Shown: one piece after another, positions 16,740-24,969 of the stretch | How positions within the stretch are numbered: position 1 is the stretch's first letter | Layout of the letters: the number at the start of each line of letters is the position of its first letter | Origin: Bog-756 sp963725395 | GTDB taxonomy: Bacteria > Actinomycetota > Acidimicrobiia > Acidimicrobiales > RAAP-2 | Reading direction: 5' to 3' | DNA length: 64,000 nucleotides | NCBI GenBank assembly: GCA_963725395.1 | Contig: CAVRYH010000003.1 | Location: 124,001 to 188,000 of the forward strand | Program-made: the position numbers and the translations under genes | The notes under the pieces: model-generated | Seen by the model: only the letters and a program-made list of their open reading frames with translations | What the model was told of the DNA's origin: nothing | Databases searched by the model: none

Positions 16740-17072
16740 TCAGGCGGCCAAGCGGCGGCGGCGCAGCAGGACCCCGCCGGCCACGACGGCTCCGAGACCG
16801 AGGACGGCCAGCTCCTCCACGTCGGCGCCGGTGAAGGGCAGGCTGGTCGGAGCGGTCGAGGCGCTAGTGGGCGTCCCGTCATAGGGCTGCGCGCTGGCGG
16901 TCGGAGCCACCGTTGTGTTGCCATGGATCGTCGGGGGCACCACACAGCTGTTCGTCGTGTGGATCGTCTCGGTGACGATGCACTGGCTGTTGGCTGCCGC
17001 TGCGGTGCCCGAGGCCATCAACAGCGATGCCACGGCCACACCCGTACTGATCAGAATTCGCCTTGCCCACAT
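16740..17072 (-). CDS. Small LPXTG-type cell wall-anchored protein
   Basis: This 110-residue precursor has a signal peptide (RRILISTGVAVASLLMASG, ending near AAAANS), a short Thr/Ser/Pro-rich mature region with only two cysteines (SQCIVTETIHTTNSCVVPP), and a C-terminal sorting signal. That signal is LPFTG followed by a hydrophobic stretch and RRRRLAA. After sorting, fewer than 65 residues would remain, so it is more a wall-surface peptide than an enzyme. The start is ATG at 17072, preceded by GAAGGGCAACC. It is probably the substrate of the adjacent sortase. The leader holds a perfect palindrome 21 bases before the start. Confidence 0.82.
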   Translation of the reverse strand: MWARRILISTGVAVASLLMASGTAAAANSQCIVTETIHTTNSCVVPPTIHGNTTVAPTASAQPYDGTPTSASTAPTSLPFTGADVEELAVLGLGAVVAGGVLLRRRRLAA

Positions 17073-17093
17073 GATGGTTGCCCTTCTTCCCGT

Positions 17094-17108
17094 AGAGGCA
17101 CTGCCTCT
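17094..17108. promoter_or_regulatory. Palindrome in leader of LPXTG gene
   Basis: AGAGGCA-C-TGCCTCT has two perfect 7-base arms around a single base, 21 bases upstream of the LPXTG gene start. A one-base loop is too small for an RNA hairpin of full length, so a dimeric protein operator is more likely. Confidence 0.35.
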
Positions 17109-17217
17109 GCGCTGCCCTCGTACAACCCCGGATCTCTCGGCGAGACCTGCGGCTGGGTCAATAGTGCACGGTGCCCCGACACCTTCGCAACGAGCCAACG
17201 CAGTGAGCGACTCGAAC

Positions 17218-17232
17218 ATCACTAAGAGTGAT
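17218..17232. promoter_or_regulatory. Inverted repeat in A/T-rich promoter patch upstream of LPXTG gene
   Basis: ATCACT-AAG-AGTGAT lies in the only A/T-rich stretch (17215-17240) between the LPXTG gene and the next gene upstream, about 146 bases before the start. It may be the promoter/operator of the LPXTG gene. No clear -35/-10 pair was found. Confidence 0.28.
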
Positions 17233-17324
17233 ATTTGCTCTCAACCAGGCAATTCCGCTCCTGCCGACGACCGGGAGGGGCCCACTCGGGGAGTTGGTCC
17301 GAGGGGCGGCCGGGGCCGGTGGGC

Positions 17325-17648
17325 TCAGTGCGGCACCAGTTGCCCGAAGGTGTTGCACAACCCCAGCGCCTCGATGGCCACGAAGGCGGCCACGATGACC
17401 AGCACCACCGGGATGCGCCACCCCTTGGTGCTCCGGGCCATCGGCGTCGGCATGTACCACTGGGGCAGGAGCCCACCCACCTGGCCCAGATGTCCGAGGT
17501 AGACGGCGAGGGGGACGGCGTCCTCGTCCACCGGGAGCCCCGGATCGGCGGCGAGCGCGAGGTCGGTGAGCTGCTCGTCGCTGAGGCGGGCATCCTCCCC
17601 ACCCACCGGATCGCCTGCGGTTCCGACGACGCCTTCCTGATCATCCAC
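17325..17648 (-). CDS. Hypothetical protein with one C-terminal membrane helix
   Basis: This 107-residue protein has an acidic N-terminal half (LSDEQLTDLALAADPGLPVD), a short WYMPTPMARSTKGWR segment, and a terminal hydrophobic helix (IPVVLVIVAAFVAIEALGLC). The start GTG at 17648 has a good AAGGAGA ribosome site 8 bases upstream. WYMPxPM followed by a tail anchor is a pattern seen in uncharacterised actinobacterial proteins (from memory). The function is unknown. Confidence 0.65.
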   Translation of the reverse strand: MDDQEGVVGTAGDPVGGEDARLSDEQLTDLALAADPGLPVDEDAVPLAVYLGHLGQVGGLLPQWYMPTPMARSTKGWRIPVVLVIVAAFVAIEALGLCNTFGQLVPH

Positions 17649-17715
17649 GGCGGTCTCCTTCCGGGACTCCGGCGGCAGCGCCGCTCTTCGAGACTACCGC
17701 GGGACGGCCGACGGA

Positions 17716-18240
17716 CTACAGCAGGTGGACGGCCAGCTCGAGGAGCACGATCAGTGCCCCGACCAGGACCAGCCCCACGACATAGAGGATCCTTCGACCG
17801 AGGCGCCGGTCGCTCCCGCCGGCCGTCCCGATGCCGACCACGGCGAGCGCCAGCACCCCCACCAGCTCCGCCAGGATGAACGCCGTCCTCATCGTCCACA
17901 GGTGCGCGCCGGCCAGGATGAAGATGAGCGTGGCGGGGATGGCGGCGGACATGATGGACCACGACCCGCGGAGCTCTTCGACGACGTCGTCCCGCGCCAG
18001 GTCCATGTGCTGCCACGAGCGGTGGGTGACCAGTTGGGAGAGCGCGTGCGCCAGCCAGATGGCGACGGCACCGACCACGACCACGCCGGCGGTGGTGAGC
18101 GCTCCGGGGTGGTTCTCGAAGGTGAGCCCGGCGATGGCCACCAGAGTCGAGATCGTCCCGTACACGTAGTCGGCGAGCCACCTCACCGAGGGGTCGTGAC
18201 GGACGTCCTCGGGAGCGGGCTGATCCGGCGACCCGGTCAC
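17716..18240 (-). CDS. Four-helix integral membrane protein of unknown function
   Basis: This 174-residue protein has about four membrane helices: YGTISTLVAIAGLTF, GVVVVGAVAIWLAHAL, AIPATLIFILAGAHLW and ILAELVGVLALAVVGIG, with a final helix at the end. The loop THRSWQHMDLARDDVVEEL is charged and may be cytoplasmic. No catalytic motif was recognised. It lies 22 bases downstream of the aquaporin gene on the same strand, so cotranscription is likely. The start GTG is at 18240. Confidence 0.7.
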   Translation of the reverse strand: MTGSPDQPAPEDVRHDPSVRWLADYVYGTISTLVAIAGLTFENHPGALTTAGVVVVGAVAIWLAHALSQLVTHRSWQHMDLARDDVVEELRGSWSIMSAAIPATLIFILAGAHLWTMRTAFILAELVGVLALAVVGIGTAGGSDRRLGRRILYVVGLVLVGALIVLLELAVHLL

Positions 18241-18262
18241 GGGCGGAGGGGTCGAAGGGGAC

Positions 18263-19081
18263 TCAGGACTTCCCGGCCTCGAACGTCTCGGTGAAGATGT
18301 CCCCCTGGGCCGCCCCCGACCCCGACCGGCCGCCGCCGGGACCCCGCAGGACGAAGGCGATCCCCGCGGCGAGGACGGCCCCGGCGATGGGCCCGGCCAC
18401 GTAGACCCAGTAACCGGTGAAGGTGGTGGAGGCCAGGTCGGGCCCGAAGGTCCGGGCCGGGTTCATCGACGCCCCGGAGATCGGGCTGCCCCACAGACCG
18501 GCCAGGGCGATGTAGCCCCCGACCCCCAGCGCGCCGAACAGTCCGACGTTCTGGGCGCCGGATGCCGTCCCGAGGATCACGCTGACCAGTCCCATGGTGA
18601 GGAGCAGCTCCATCCAGAACGCGGCCGTGTCCGAGTAGCCGTGGGCCGGGAAGTTGGACCCGTACTTGGCCGAGACGTTGATGATGGCGTGGAGGACGAG
18701 GGCGGCCAGCGTGGCGCCGATGAGTTGCACCACGATGTAGCCGGGCACCCGCCGCCACGGGAAGTCGCGTCGCAGCGCGAAGGCGATGCTCACCGCCGGG
18801 TTGAGGTGGGCACCCGACACCTTGCCCATGAACAGGATGACGGCCATGACCATCAGTGCCGGTGCGACCACGGCGGCGGTCCGGCTGATCACACCGGGGA
18901 AGGCCTGGCCCATCATGCCCCCGCCGGCGGCCACCAGCACCAGGAAGAACGTGCCGAGGAGCTCCGAGAACAGCCGCCGCCACTCCTGGTGGGGATCGTT
19001 GAAGTCGCTGATCCGCTTGATGACGCTCTGCTCGTAGCGGGCGATCGGGCCGATGGTGGGCAGTTCTTGTCCCGGGGTCAT
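18263..19081 (-). CDS. Aquaporin / MIP family channel
   Basis: This 272-residue channel belongs to the major intrinsic protein family for water or small solutes such as glycerol. Both NPA boxes are present: SGAHLNPAVSIAFALRRDFP and SGASMNPARTFGPDLAS, within six hydrophobic segments. The Arg after the second NPA is the usual selectivity-filter Arg. A 40-residue cytoplasmic N-terminal extension (FNDPHQEWRRLFSELLGT region) precedes helix 1. The start ATG at 19081 is preceded by a GAAAGG site. Water versus glycerol selectivity cannot be decided by eye; glpK lies about 4 kb away but is not in the same operon. Confidence 0.9.
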   Translation of the reverse strand: MTPGQELPTIGPIARYEQSVIKRISDFNDPHQEWRRLFSELLGTFFLVLVAAGGGMMGQAFPGVISRTAAVVAPALMVMAVILFMGKVSGAHLNPAVSIAFALRRDFPWRRVPGYIVVQLIGATLAALVLHAIINVSAKYGSNFPAHGYSDTAAFWMELLLTMGLVSVILGTASGAQNVGLFGALGVGGYIALAGLWGSPISGASMNPARTFGPDLASTTFTGYWVYVAGPIAGAVLAAGIAFVLRGPGGGRSGSGAAQGDIFTETFEAGKS

Positions 19082-19087
19082 GGGCGG

Positions 19088-19270
19088 TCACCTTTCGGAG
19101 TCGACGTGCTCGACACGGTTGTCGCGGCTGCCGAGATGGTAGACGCACACGCCCGCTGAGCGGCGGTTCGGACGTCGGCTCAGCCGGCCGTCGAAGCGGT
19201 CGGCGATCCACCCGACCATGTCGGTGGGGACGGCGATGACGCCGCAGTGGTCGAGCCCGGGTAGATCCAA
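19088..19270 (-). pseudogene. Possible C-terminal remnant of an alpha/beta-hydrolase (lipase)
   Basis: The frame encodes LDLPGLDHCGVIAVPTDMVG and WIADRFDGR, which resembles the last strand and helix of secreted lipases: the catalytic-His region followed by a W-I-x-x-R-F helix. The frame stays open upstream to about 19330 without a convincing start, and no lipase core is present. It looks like the tail of a deleted gene between the aquaporin and the next small membrane protein. Chance similarity is possible. Confidence 0.3.
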
Positions 19271-19343
19271 CGTCAGCTTCGGCGAAGGTACGGAGAAGTC
19301 GGATGACGCGGCACGGCGGACCCGGCCGCGACCGGAGGAGCCG

Positions 19344-19670
19344 TCAGGACCGCTGGGCCGACGACCGGGCGTGGACGGCGTCGTGGATGAGCATTGACCT
19401 CATCGCCCAGTACCCGGGCGGCGGCTCGGGAAGCTGACGGCGGGCCCGGAAGAACCCGGTCAACGTGACGACGGCCGCGGCGAGCCAGCCGATCACCCCG
19501 ACGGCCAGGACCCACGGTGTGGATCCCGACAACATCACGATGAGGCCCGAAAAGGCCACGGCCAACGCGACGGACCCCCCTCGAAGGGCCCAGATGGCCA
19601 TCCTCCAGTGTCGGTCGTCTTGCAGCTCGGCCGGCTCGCCCGTGCCGGGGATTGTGGGTGGCGCCACCAT
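19344..19670 (-). CDS. Small two-helix membrane protein
   Basis: This 108-residue protein has two hydrophobic segments (ALRGGSVALAVAFSGLIVML and PWVLAVGVIGWLAAAVVTLT) and a basic tail ending FFRARRQLPEPPPGYWAMRS. The layout matches small hypothetical membrane proteins of actinobacteria. The start ATG at 19670 was chosen because the longer upstream frame is Gly/Pro-rich and not membrane-like. The function is unknown. Confidence 0.55.
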   Translation of the reverse strand: MVAPPTIPGTGEPAELQDDRHWRMAIWALRGGSVALAVAFSGLIVMLSGSTPWVLAVGVIGWLAAAVVTLTGFFRARRQLPEPPPGYWAMRSMLIHDAVHARSSAQRS

Positions 19671-19813
19671 CAGGCCGCCAGCGTCATCGGGCCCCGGGGC
19701 CCGGACAGGGTGCCCGCCGGGCGAAGCCTCCGGAGCGACTGGGCCGGCCCAGCCCCCCGATCGAGTGTCGGCATCGCGGAGGAGCAGGTGCGCCAGCATC
19801 ACCGTCCACGCGC

Positions 19814-19850
19814 TGCAGGGTCATCGGACGCTAATTCCGATGACCCTGCA
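19814..19850 (-). terminator. Strong hairpin terminator of nrdJ
   Basis: Two perfect 15-base arms (TGCAGGGTCATCGGA and its complement) flank a 7-base loop. The hairpin lies 34 bases past the nrdJ stop on the minus strand. There is no U-tract, as is common for actinobacterial terminators. It would isolate nrdJ from the small membrane protein gene downstream. Confidence 0.75.
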
Positions 19851-19884
19851 TTCGAAGCAGCGGTGATGGTTCACCCACTTCACA

Positions 19885-22809
19885 TCACGAGCATCCACTG
19901 GTGGTGCCGCAGCTGGCGCACACGTAGCACGACCCGGCCCGCTGCATGGCGTTGCCGCACTGGTAGCAGTAGGGGGCGTCCCGGGGCTCGGCCCGGGCCA
20001 AGGTCTGCTCGGTTGCTCGGTCACCGCCGGGCACCGGGGCCGCCTGGGCCCGCCGCTCGTCGGGCGACGCGGCCGACAGGTCACCGGCGCTCCCGTCGAT
20101 CACGGTGGCGGTCACCGGATCGATGCCCTCGGCCTCGATGATGCCGACGGACTCCGTCGCCGTCTCCTCCACGCCGGGCAGGGTCGGCTGCATCCGCTCG
20201 GCGGTGGAGAGCACGCCCAGCTCGGCCCGCTCCTCGAGCGGGAGGTAGTCGACCGCCAACCGACGGAAGATGTAGTCGACCAGGCTGGTGGCGATGCGCA
20301 ATTCCGGATCGTCGGTGATGCCGGCCGGTTCGAAACGCATGTTGGTGTACTTGCGCACGTAGGTGGCGAGCGGCACACCGTGCTGGAGCCCCAGGCTCAC
20401 CGAGATCGAGAAGGCGTCCATGATGCCGGCCAGCGTCGATCCCTGCTTGGACACCTTCATGAAGACCTCGCCCGGGCGTCCGTCCTCGTACTCACCGACC
20501 GTCACGTAGCCTTCGCAGTCGGCCACCCGGAAGGCGAACGTCGACGACTTCCGGCGTCGGGGCAGGCGCTCGCGCACGGCGCCGACCACCAGGGTGTCGG
20601 CGGTTCGGGCCTGCTCGTGGGCCAATGCCGCCTCGAGACCGGCCACCTTCTCGGTCAGCTCGCGGGCGTGGGCCTCGGCCTCGGATCCGGCGGGGACCGC
20701 GTCGGCGTCGTCCTCGGCGTCCGCCTTTTTCGTGGTGGACAACGGCTGGGCCACCTTGCAGTTGTCGCGGTAGATGGCGACGGCCTTGATCCCCATCCTC
20801 CAGGCATCGATATGGAGCTGCTCGACATCCTCGACCGACACATCCTCGGGAAGGTTCACCGTCTTCGAGATGGCACCCGAGATGAAGGGCTGGACCGCGC
20901 CCATCATGCGCACGTGCCCCAGGTAGTGGATGGTGTTGTCGCCCATCGAGCAGGCGAACACGGGAAGGTGCTCGGCGGCCAGGTGGGGGGCGCCCACGAT
21001 GGTCTTGTGCTCGTCGATGTAGCCGATGATCTCATCCACCTGGTCGGCCGAGTACCCGAGCCGGGTGAGGGCCCGGGGCACGGTCTGGTTGACGATGGAC
21101 ATCGTGCCGCCACCGACCAGCTTCTTGGTCTTCACCAGGCCCAGATCGGGCTCGACACCAGTGGTGTCACAGTCCATCAGTAGTCCGATGGTCCCGGTGG
21201 GAGCCAACACGCTGGCCTGGGAGTTGCGCACCCCGTACTCCTCGCCCAACTCCACGGCCAGGTCCCAGGCCTCCTGGGCGGCCGAGAGCAGATCGGTGGG
21301 CACCGCCTCCTCGTCGATGCCGGCCACGGCGTCGCGGTGCATACGGAGCACGTTGAGCATGGGCTCGACGTTCTCGTGGTAGCCGGCGAACGGCCCCATC
21401 CGGGCCGCGGTCCGGGCCGAGGTGGCATAGGCGTGGCCCGTCATCAGGGCGGTGATGGCCCCGGCCCAGGCCCGTCCCTGGTCCGAGTCGTAGGGAAGCC
21501 CCTGGGCCATCAGCATGGCCCCGAGGTTGGCGTAGCCGATGCCGAGTTCACGGAAGCGCCGCGAGTTCTCGGCGATCTTCTCGGTGGGGTAGTCGGCGTT
21601 CCCCACGATGATCTCCTGGGCGGTGAAGATGACCTCGATCGCCGAACGGAAGCTCTCGGTATCGAAGGTCGAGTCCTCGTGGAGGAACGTCATGAGGTTG
21701 AGGCTGGCCAGATTGCACGCCGAGTTGTCGAGGTGCATGTACTCCGAGCACGGATTCGATCCGTTGATCCGCCCTGTATTGGACGCGGTGTTCCACTTGT
21801 TGATGGTGGTGTCGAACTGCATGCCGGGGTCGGCGCACTCCCATGCCGCCCGGGCGATCTGGCGGAACAGGTCTCGGGCGGGGACCCACCGGACCGGCAC
21901 GTGGTCTCCGCGGGTGGTGAGCGCCCAGTCGCGTCCGTCGACGACCGCCTCCATGAACTCGTCGGTCACCCGCACCGAGTTGTTGGCGTTCTGGTACTGC
22001 AGGCTGATCGAATCCTTGCCGTCGAGATCCATGTCGAACCCGGCGTCGCGCAGCACCCGGGCCTTACGCTCCTCGACCGCCTTGCACCAGATGAAGTCCT
22101 CGATGTCGGGGTGATCGGAGTCGAGGATGACCATCTTCGCGGCCCGCCTGGTCTTTCCACCGGACTTGATGGTGCCGGCCGAGGAGTCGGCGCCCCGCAT
22201 GAAGCTGACCGGGCCCGAAGCGGTGCCCCCGCCCTTCAGGAACTCGTGGGAGGAGCGGATCCTCGACAGGTTGACCCCGGCGCCGGATCCACCCTTGAAG
22301 ATCACGCCCTCCTCGGTGTACCAGTTGAGGATCGAGTCCATCGTGTCGTCGACGGACAAGATGAAACAGGCCGAGCCCTGCTGGGGCACACCGGCCACGC
22401 CGATGTTGAACCACACCGGCGAGTTGAACGCGGCCTTCTGGTGGATGATGAGGTACTTCAGTTCGTCGCGGAAGATCTCGGCCTCTTCGTCGTCGGCGAA
22501 GTAACCGTCCTTGCAGCCCCATGCGGTGACGGTGTCGACCACCCGGTCCGCCACCTGGCGCAGCGAGTACTCGCGCTCGTCGGTGTTGGGCGTACCGCGG
22601 AAGTACTTCTGGGCGAGGATGTTGGTTGCGTTCAGGCTCCAGGTCTCGGGGACCTCCACCTGCAGTTGCTCGAAGGCCACGGTGCCGTCCCGGTAGTTGG
22701 TGATCCGGGCGTCGCGCCGCTCCCACACGACCTCGTCGTAGGGATGGATGCCGGCGGTGGTGAAGTGACGGCGGAGACCGATACCGATCCGCTGGGGGGC
22801 AATGGCCAT
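19885..22809 (-). CDS. nrdJ: Vitamin B12-dependent (class II) ribonucleotide reductase
   Basis: This 974-residue enzyme reduces ribonucleotides to deoxyribonucleotides using adenosylcobalamin. Visible signatures are FNSPVWFNIG and QQGSACFILSVDD (first redox Cys), SGAGVNLSRIRSS, and the radical-site region GSNPCSEYMHLDNSACNLAS with the catalytic Asn, Cys and Glu. The C-terminal domain ends with a zinc ribbon (YCYQCGNAM, YVCASCGTTSGCS), whose final cysteines should re-reduce the active site. The start is ATG at 22809, with AGAGG upstream; the longer upstream frame is leader. It is controlled by an NrdR box 262 bases upstream and has a long leader. No other reductase class is in the window. Confidence 0.96.
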   Translation of the reverse strand: MAIAPQRIGIGLRRHFTTAGIHPYDEVVWERRDARITNYRDGTVAFEQLQVEVPETWSLNATNILAQKYFRGTPNTDEREYSLRQVADRVVDTVTAWGCKDGYFADDEEAEIFRDELKYLIIHQKAAFNSPVWFNIGVAGVPQQGSACFILSVDDTMDSILNWYTEEGVIFKGGSGAGVNLSRIRSSHEFLKGGGTASGPVSFMRGADSSAGTIKSGGKTRRAAKMVILDSDHPDIEDFIWCKAVEERKARVLRDAGFDMDLDGKDSISLQYQNANNSVRVTDEFMEAVVDGRDWALTTRGDHVPVRWVPARDLFRQIARAAWECADPGMQFDTTINKWNTASNTGRINGSNPCSEYMHLDNSACNLASLNLMTFLHEDSTFDTESFRSAIEVIFTAQEIIVGNADYPTEKIAENSRRFRELGIGYANLGAMLMAQGLPYDSDQGRAWAGAITALMTGHAYATSARTAARMGPFAGYHENVEPMLNVLRMHRDAVAGIDEEAVPTDLLSAAQEAWDLAVELGEEYGVRNSQASVLAPTGTIGLLMDCDTTGVEPDLGLVKTKKLVGGGTMSIVNQTVPRALTRLGYSADQVDEIIGYIDEHKTIVGAPHLAAEHLPVFACSMGDNTIHYLGHVRMMGAVQPFISGAISKTVNLPEDVSVEDVEQLHIDAWRMGIKAVAIYRDNCKVAQPLSTTKKADAEDDADAVPAGSEAEAHARELTEKVAGLEAALAHEQARTADTLVVGAVRERLPRRRKSSTFAFRVADCEGYVTVGEYEDGRPGEVFMKVSKQGSTLAGIMDAFSISVSLGLQHGVPLATYVRKYTNMRFEPAGITDDPELRIATSLVDYIFRRLAVDYLPLEERAELGVLSTAERMQPTLPGVEETATESVGIIEAEGIDPVTATVIDGSAGDLSAASPDERRAQAAPVPGGDRATEQTLARAEPRDAPYCYQCGNAMQRAGSCYVCASCGTTSGCS

Positions 22810-23070
22810 GGGGTGGACCTCTTTCTTGATGCTCTGCTGGTTTCTGGATGTTCTGCTGGTCAGGGTCTGCGGATCAGGGGGACTGACCCGCACGGTTGGT
22901 CGATGGGTGCCCCTCGCCGGGGATGGTGCGCCGACAGTGCTGAGAGCCTTGCATCCGGGTCCGACAGCAGCTCGCAGTACCCGTCCGGCATGCCCTCCCC
23001 ACCGAAACGGATCGGACCGGGTCGTCGGCCCTGCTCCCAACTCCTCGGAACAGGGCAACTTTCCGCCTAC
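22810..23070 (-). promoter_or_regulatory. Long, possibly structured leader of nrdJ
   Basis: About 260 bases separate the NrdR box from the nrdJ start. Within it GGGCCGAC (23031-23024) can pair with GTCGGACCC (22965-22957) with one bulged base, closing a region with smaller GC hairpins. An alternative pairing of GGTCCG with CGGACC overlaps it. Such competing stems are what a cis-acting RNA switch would show. The B12 box and other conserved adenosylcobalamin riboswitch elements were not found. Confidence 0.4.
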
Positions 23071-23086
23071 ACACTATATGTTGTGG
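23071..23086. promoter_or_regulatory. NrdR box upstream of nrdJ
   Basis: ACACTATATGTTGTGG matches the NrdR operator consensus acaCwAtATaTwGtgt at 14 of 16 positions in either orientation. It overlaps TATAGT on the minus strand, a good -10 element directed at nrdJ. NrdR would repress reductase synthesis when dATP is high (established for the family). A second box was not convincing. Confidence 0.75.
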
Positions 23087-23214
23087 TTTTCCCTCCCCCG
23101 GGTACGAGATAGTGGGTCTATTACAGCAGCGTAGTTACAGCCCTGTCAACGAATTGTTGGGAAAAAGATCGCCGCGTCGGGGGCAGAACACCCTGTTCGC
23201 GGGGCGTTCGCGAA

Positions 23215-23226
23215 GAATTGCAATTC
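23215..23226. promoter_or_regulatory. Perfect 12-base palindrome upstream of glpK
   Basis: GAATTGCAATTC lies 112 bases before the glycerol kinase start, in an A/T-rich patch just after two copies of GTTCGCG (23194-23212). It could be an operator for glpK. No matching regulator is adjacent. Confidence 0.3.
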
Positions 23227-23337
23227 ATTGCTCACCGCGAGCAACCGGTGGGGCCTCCGACGCCGGGCACGCGCTCCCCCACCCGCGCCCACGACCGTCC
23301 GCGCCTCGGCTCACCGAGACGTCACTACAGTCCCTAC

Positions 23338-24918
23338 GTGGCTCCTCGCACCCCTGTCACCGTGGCCGTCGACGCGGGCACCACGGGCGTGCGGGCCCTG
23401 GTGGTCGACGAACGGGCCCGGGTCGTCGACGTGGCCTACCGGGAACTGACCCAGTACTTCCCCCGTCCGGGCTGGGTCGAGCACGATCCCGCCGAGATCT
23501 GGGGCGCGGTCCGGTCGACCCTCGGGGAGGTGGCGGCGCGACTGGCTGACGCCAACCGGTCGGCCCGGGCCGTGGGCATCACCAACCAGCGCGAGTCGGT
23601 CGTCGCATGGGACCGGACCACCGGCGTTCCACTGCACCGGGCCATCGTGTGGCAGGACCGTCGCACCGCGGCCCGCTGCCGCGAGCTCGCCGCCGCCGGC
23701 CACCTGCCCCTGGTCCGCGAGCGCACCGGGCTGGTCCTCGACCCCTACTTCTCAGCCACGAAGATGGAGTGGCTGCTCGGAGAGGGCGGGGTGACCCCCG
23801 CCACGGAGCTGGCGTTGGGCACGGTCGACTCGTGGGTGCTCTGGAACCTGACCGGAGGGGCCGGCGGTGGGGTCTTCGCCACCGACACCACGAACGCCTC
23901 CCGGACGATGCTGTTCGACATCGTGGTGCGTCGCTGGTCGGAGGAGCTGTGTTCCCTGTTCGGCGTGCCCGTCACGTCCCTGCCGGCGGTGCAGCCGTCG
24001 TGCGGGCGGTTCGGCCGGATCGCCGACACGTCCCTCGGCGCCGGATCGCCACTCCGCGGTACGCCCATCAGCGGGATCGCCGGGGACCAGCACGCCGCCC
24101 TCTTCGGACAGGCGTGCTTCGACCCGGGCATGACCAAGGTCACCTTCGGGACGGGCACCTTCGTCTTGATGAACGCCGGGCCGGTGTGCCCCGAGCCGGT
24201 CGACGGGCTGGTCACCACGGTGGCCTGGGACCTGGGCACCGAGGGGGGCAACGCCATTGATGCAGACGGAGGCTCGACCACCGGGAGATCGGCCGTCGCC
24301 TACGCCCTCGAGGGATCGGTGTTCTCCTCGGGGGCGGGCATCCAATGGCTCCGCGACGGCCTCGGGATCATCGGGGCGGCCACCGAGCTGGAGCCGCTGG
24401 CCCGCTCGGTCGCCACCAGTGAAGGGGCGACCGTGGTCCCGGCCTTCGCCGGGCTCGGCAGTCCCGACTGGGACCCTGCGGCACGGGGGACCATCGTCGG
24501 CCTCAGCCGCGGGGTGGGACGGGCCCACCTGGCACGCGCCATGGTCGAGGCGATGAGCTTCCAGGCCAGGGACGTGATCGATGCCATGGGAGCAACCGCC
24601 ACCGCCCCCTCGACGGTCCGGGTCGACGGTGGCGCGTCGGCCATGGACCTCCTCCTCGAACTGGTGGCGGACCAGACGCGCCTCCTCGTCGTCCGGCCGC
24701 GCTCGGTCGAGACCACGGCCATCGGCGCGGCCACTCTCGCCGGCCTGGCCGAGGGGGTCTGGGGGTCACTGGACCATCTGGGGGGCCTGTGGACCGAGGA
24801 GGCCTCATTTCCCCCCGCGGCGTCGCTCGACGAGACGAGCCTGGCCCACGAGGTGTGGCGGCGCGCCGTCGGTCGGTCCCGGAACTGGACGACCGGCGGC
24901 GAGGCTGCACAGGCCTGA
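23338..24918 (+). CDS. glpK: Glycerol kinase (FGGY family)
   Basis: This 526-residue cytoplasmic kinase phosphorylates glycerol to sn-glycerol 3-phosphate. It shows VAVDAGTTGVRALVVDERAR (phosphate loop 1), GWVEHDPAEIW, GITNQRESVVAWDRTTG, IVWQDRRTAARC, and DSWVLWNLTGG with the catalytic Asp. ISGIAGDQHAALFGQACF and KVTFGTGTFVLMNAG form the ATP-binding core, and YALEGSVFSSGAGIQWLRDG is diagnostic for GlpK. A short insert (GTEGGNAIDADGGSTTGRSA) precedes that last motif. The start is GTG at 23338. It is divergent from nrdJ. Confidence 0.92.
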   Translation: MAPRTPVTVAVDAGTTGVRALVVDERARVVDVAYRELTQYFPRPGWVEHDPAEIWGAVRSTLGEVAARLADANRSARAVGITNQRESVVAWDRTTGVPLHRAIVWQDRRTAARCRELAAAGHLPLVRERTGLVLDPYFSATKMEWLLGEGGVTPATELALGTVDSWVLWNLTGGAGGGVFATDTTNASRTMLFDIVVRRWSEELCSLFGVPVTSLPAVQPSCGRFGRIADTSLGAGSPLRGTPISGIAGDQHAALFGQACFDPGMTKVTFGTGTFVLMNAGPVCPEPVDGLVTTVAWDLGTEGGNAIDADGGSTTGRSAVAYALEGSVFSSGAGIQWLRDGLGIIGAATELEPLARSVATSEGATVVPAFAGLGSPDWDPAARGTIVGLSRGVGRAHLARAMVEAMSFQARDVIDAMGATATAPSTVRVDGGASAMDLLLELVADQTRLLVVRPRSVETTAIGAATLAGLAEGVWGSLDHLGGLWTEEASFPPAASLDETSLAHEVWRRAVGRSRNWTTGGEAAQA

Positions 24919-24969
24919 GCGGCGGCGCAACGGGGAGGGACCGAGGCACCGACCGGGTCGGGCCCTCGC

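Noticed and set aside
22810..23070. Adenosylcobalamin riboswitch before nrdJ
   Set aside because: The B12 box and the GCCACTG-type and CCGGTG-type conserved segments could not be found on the minus strand; only generic GC stems are present.
23100..23115. Second NrdR box
   Set aside because: Only ATAGTGG matches; the other half of the consensus is absent and the spacing (about 29 bases centre to centre) is not ideal.
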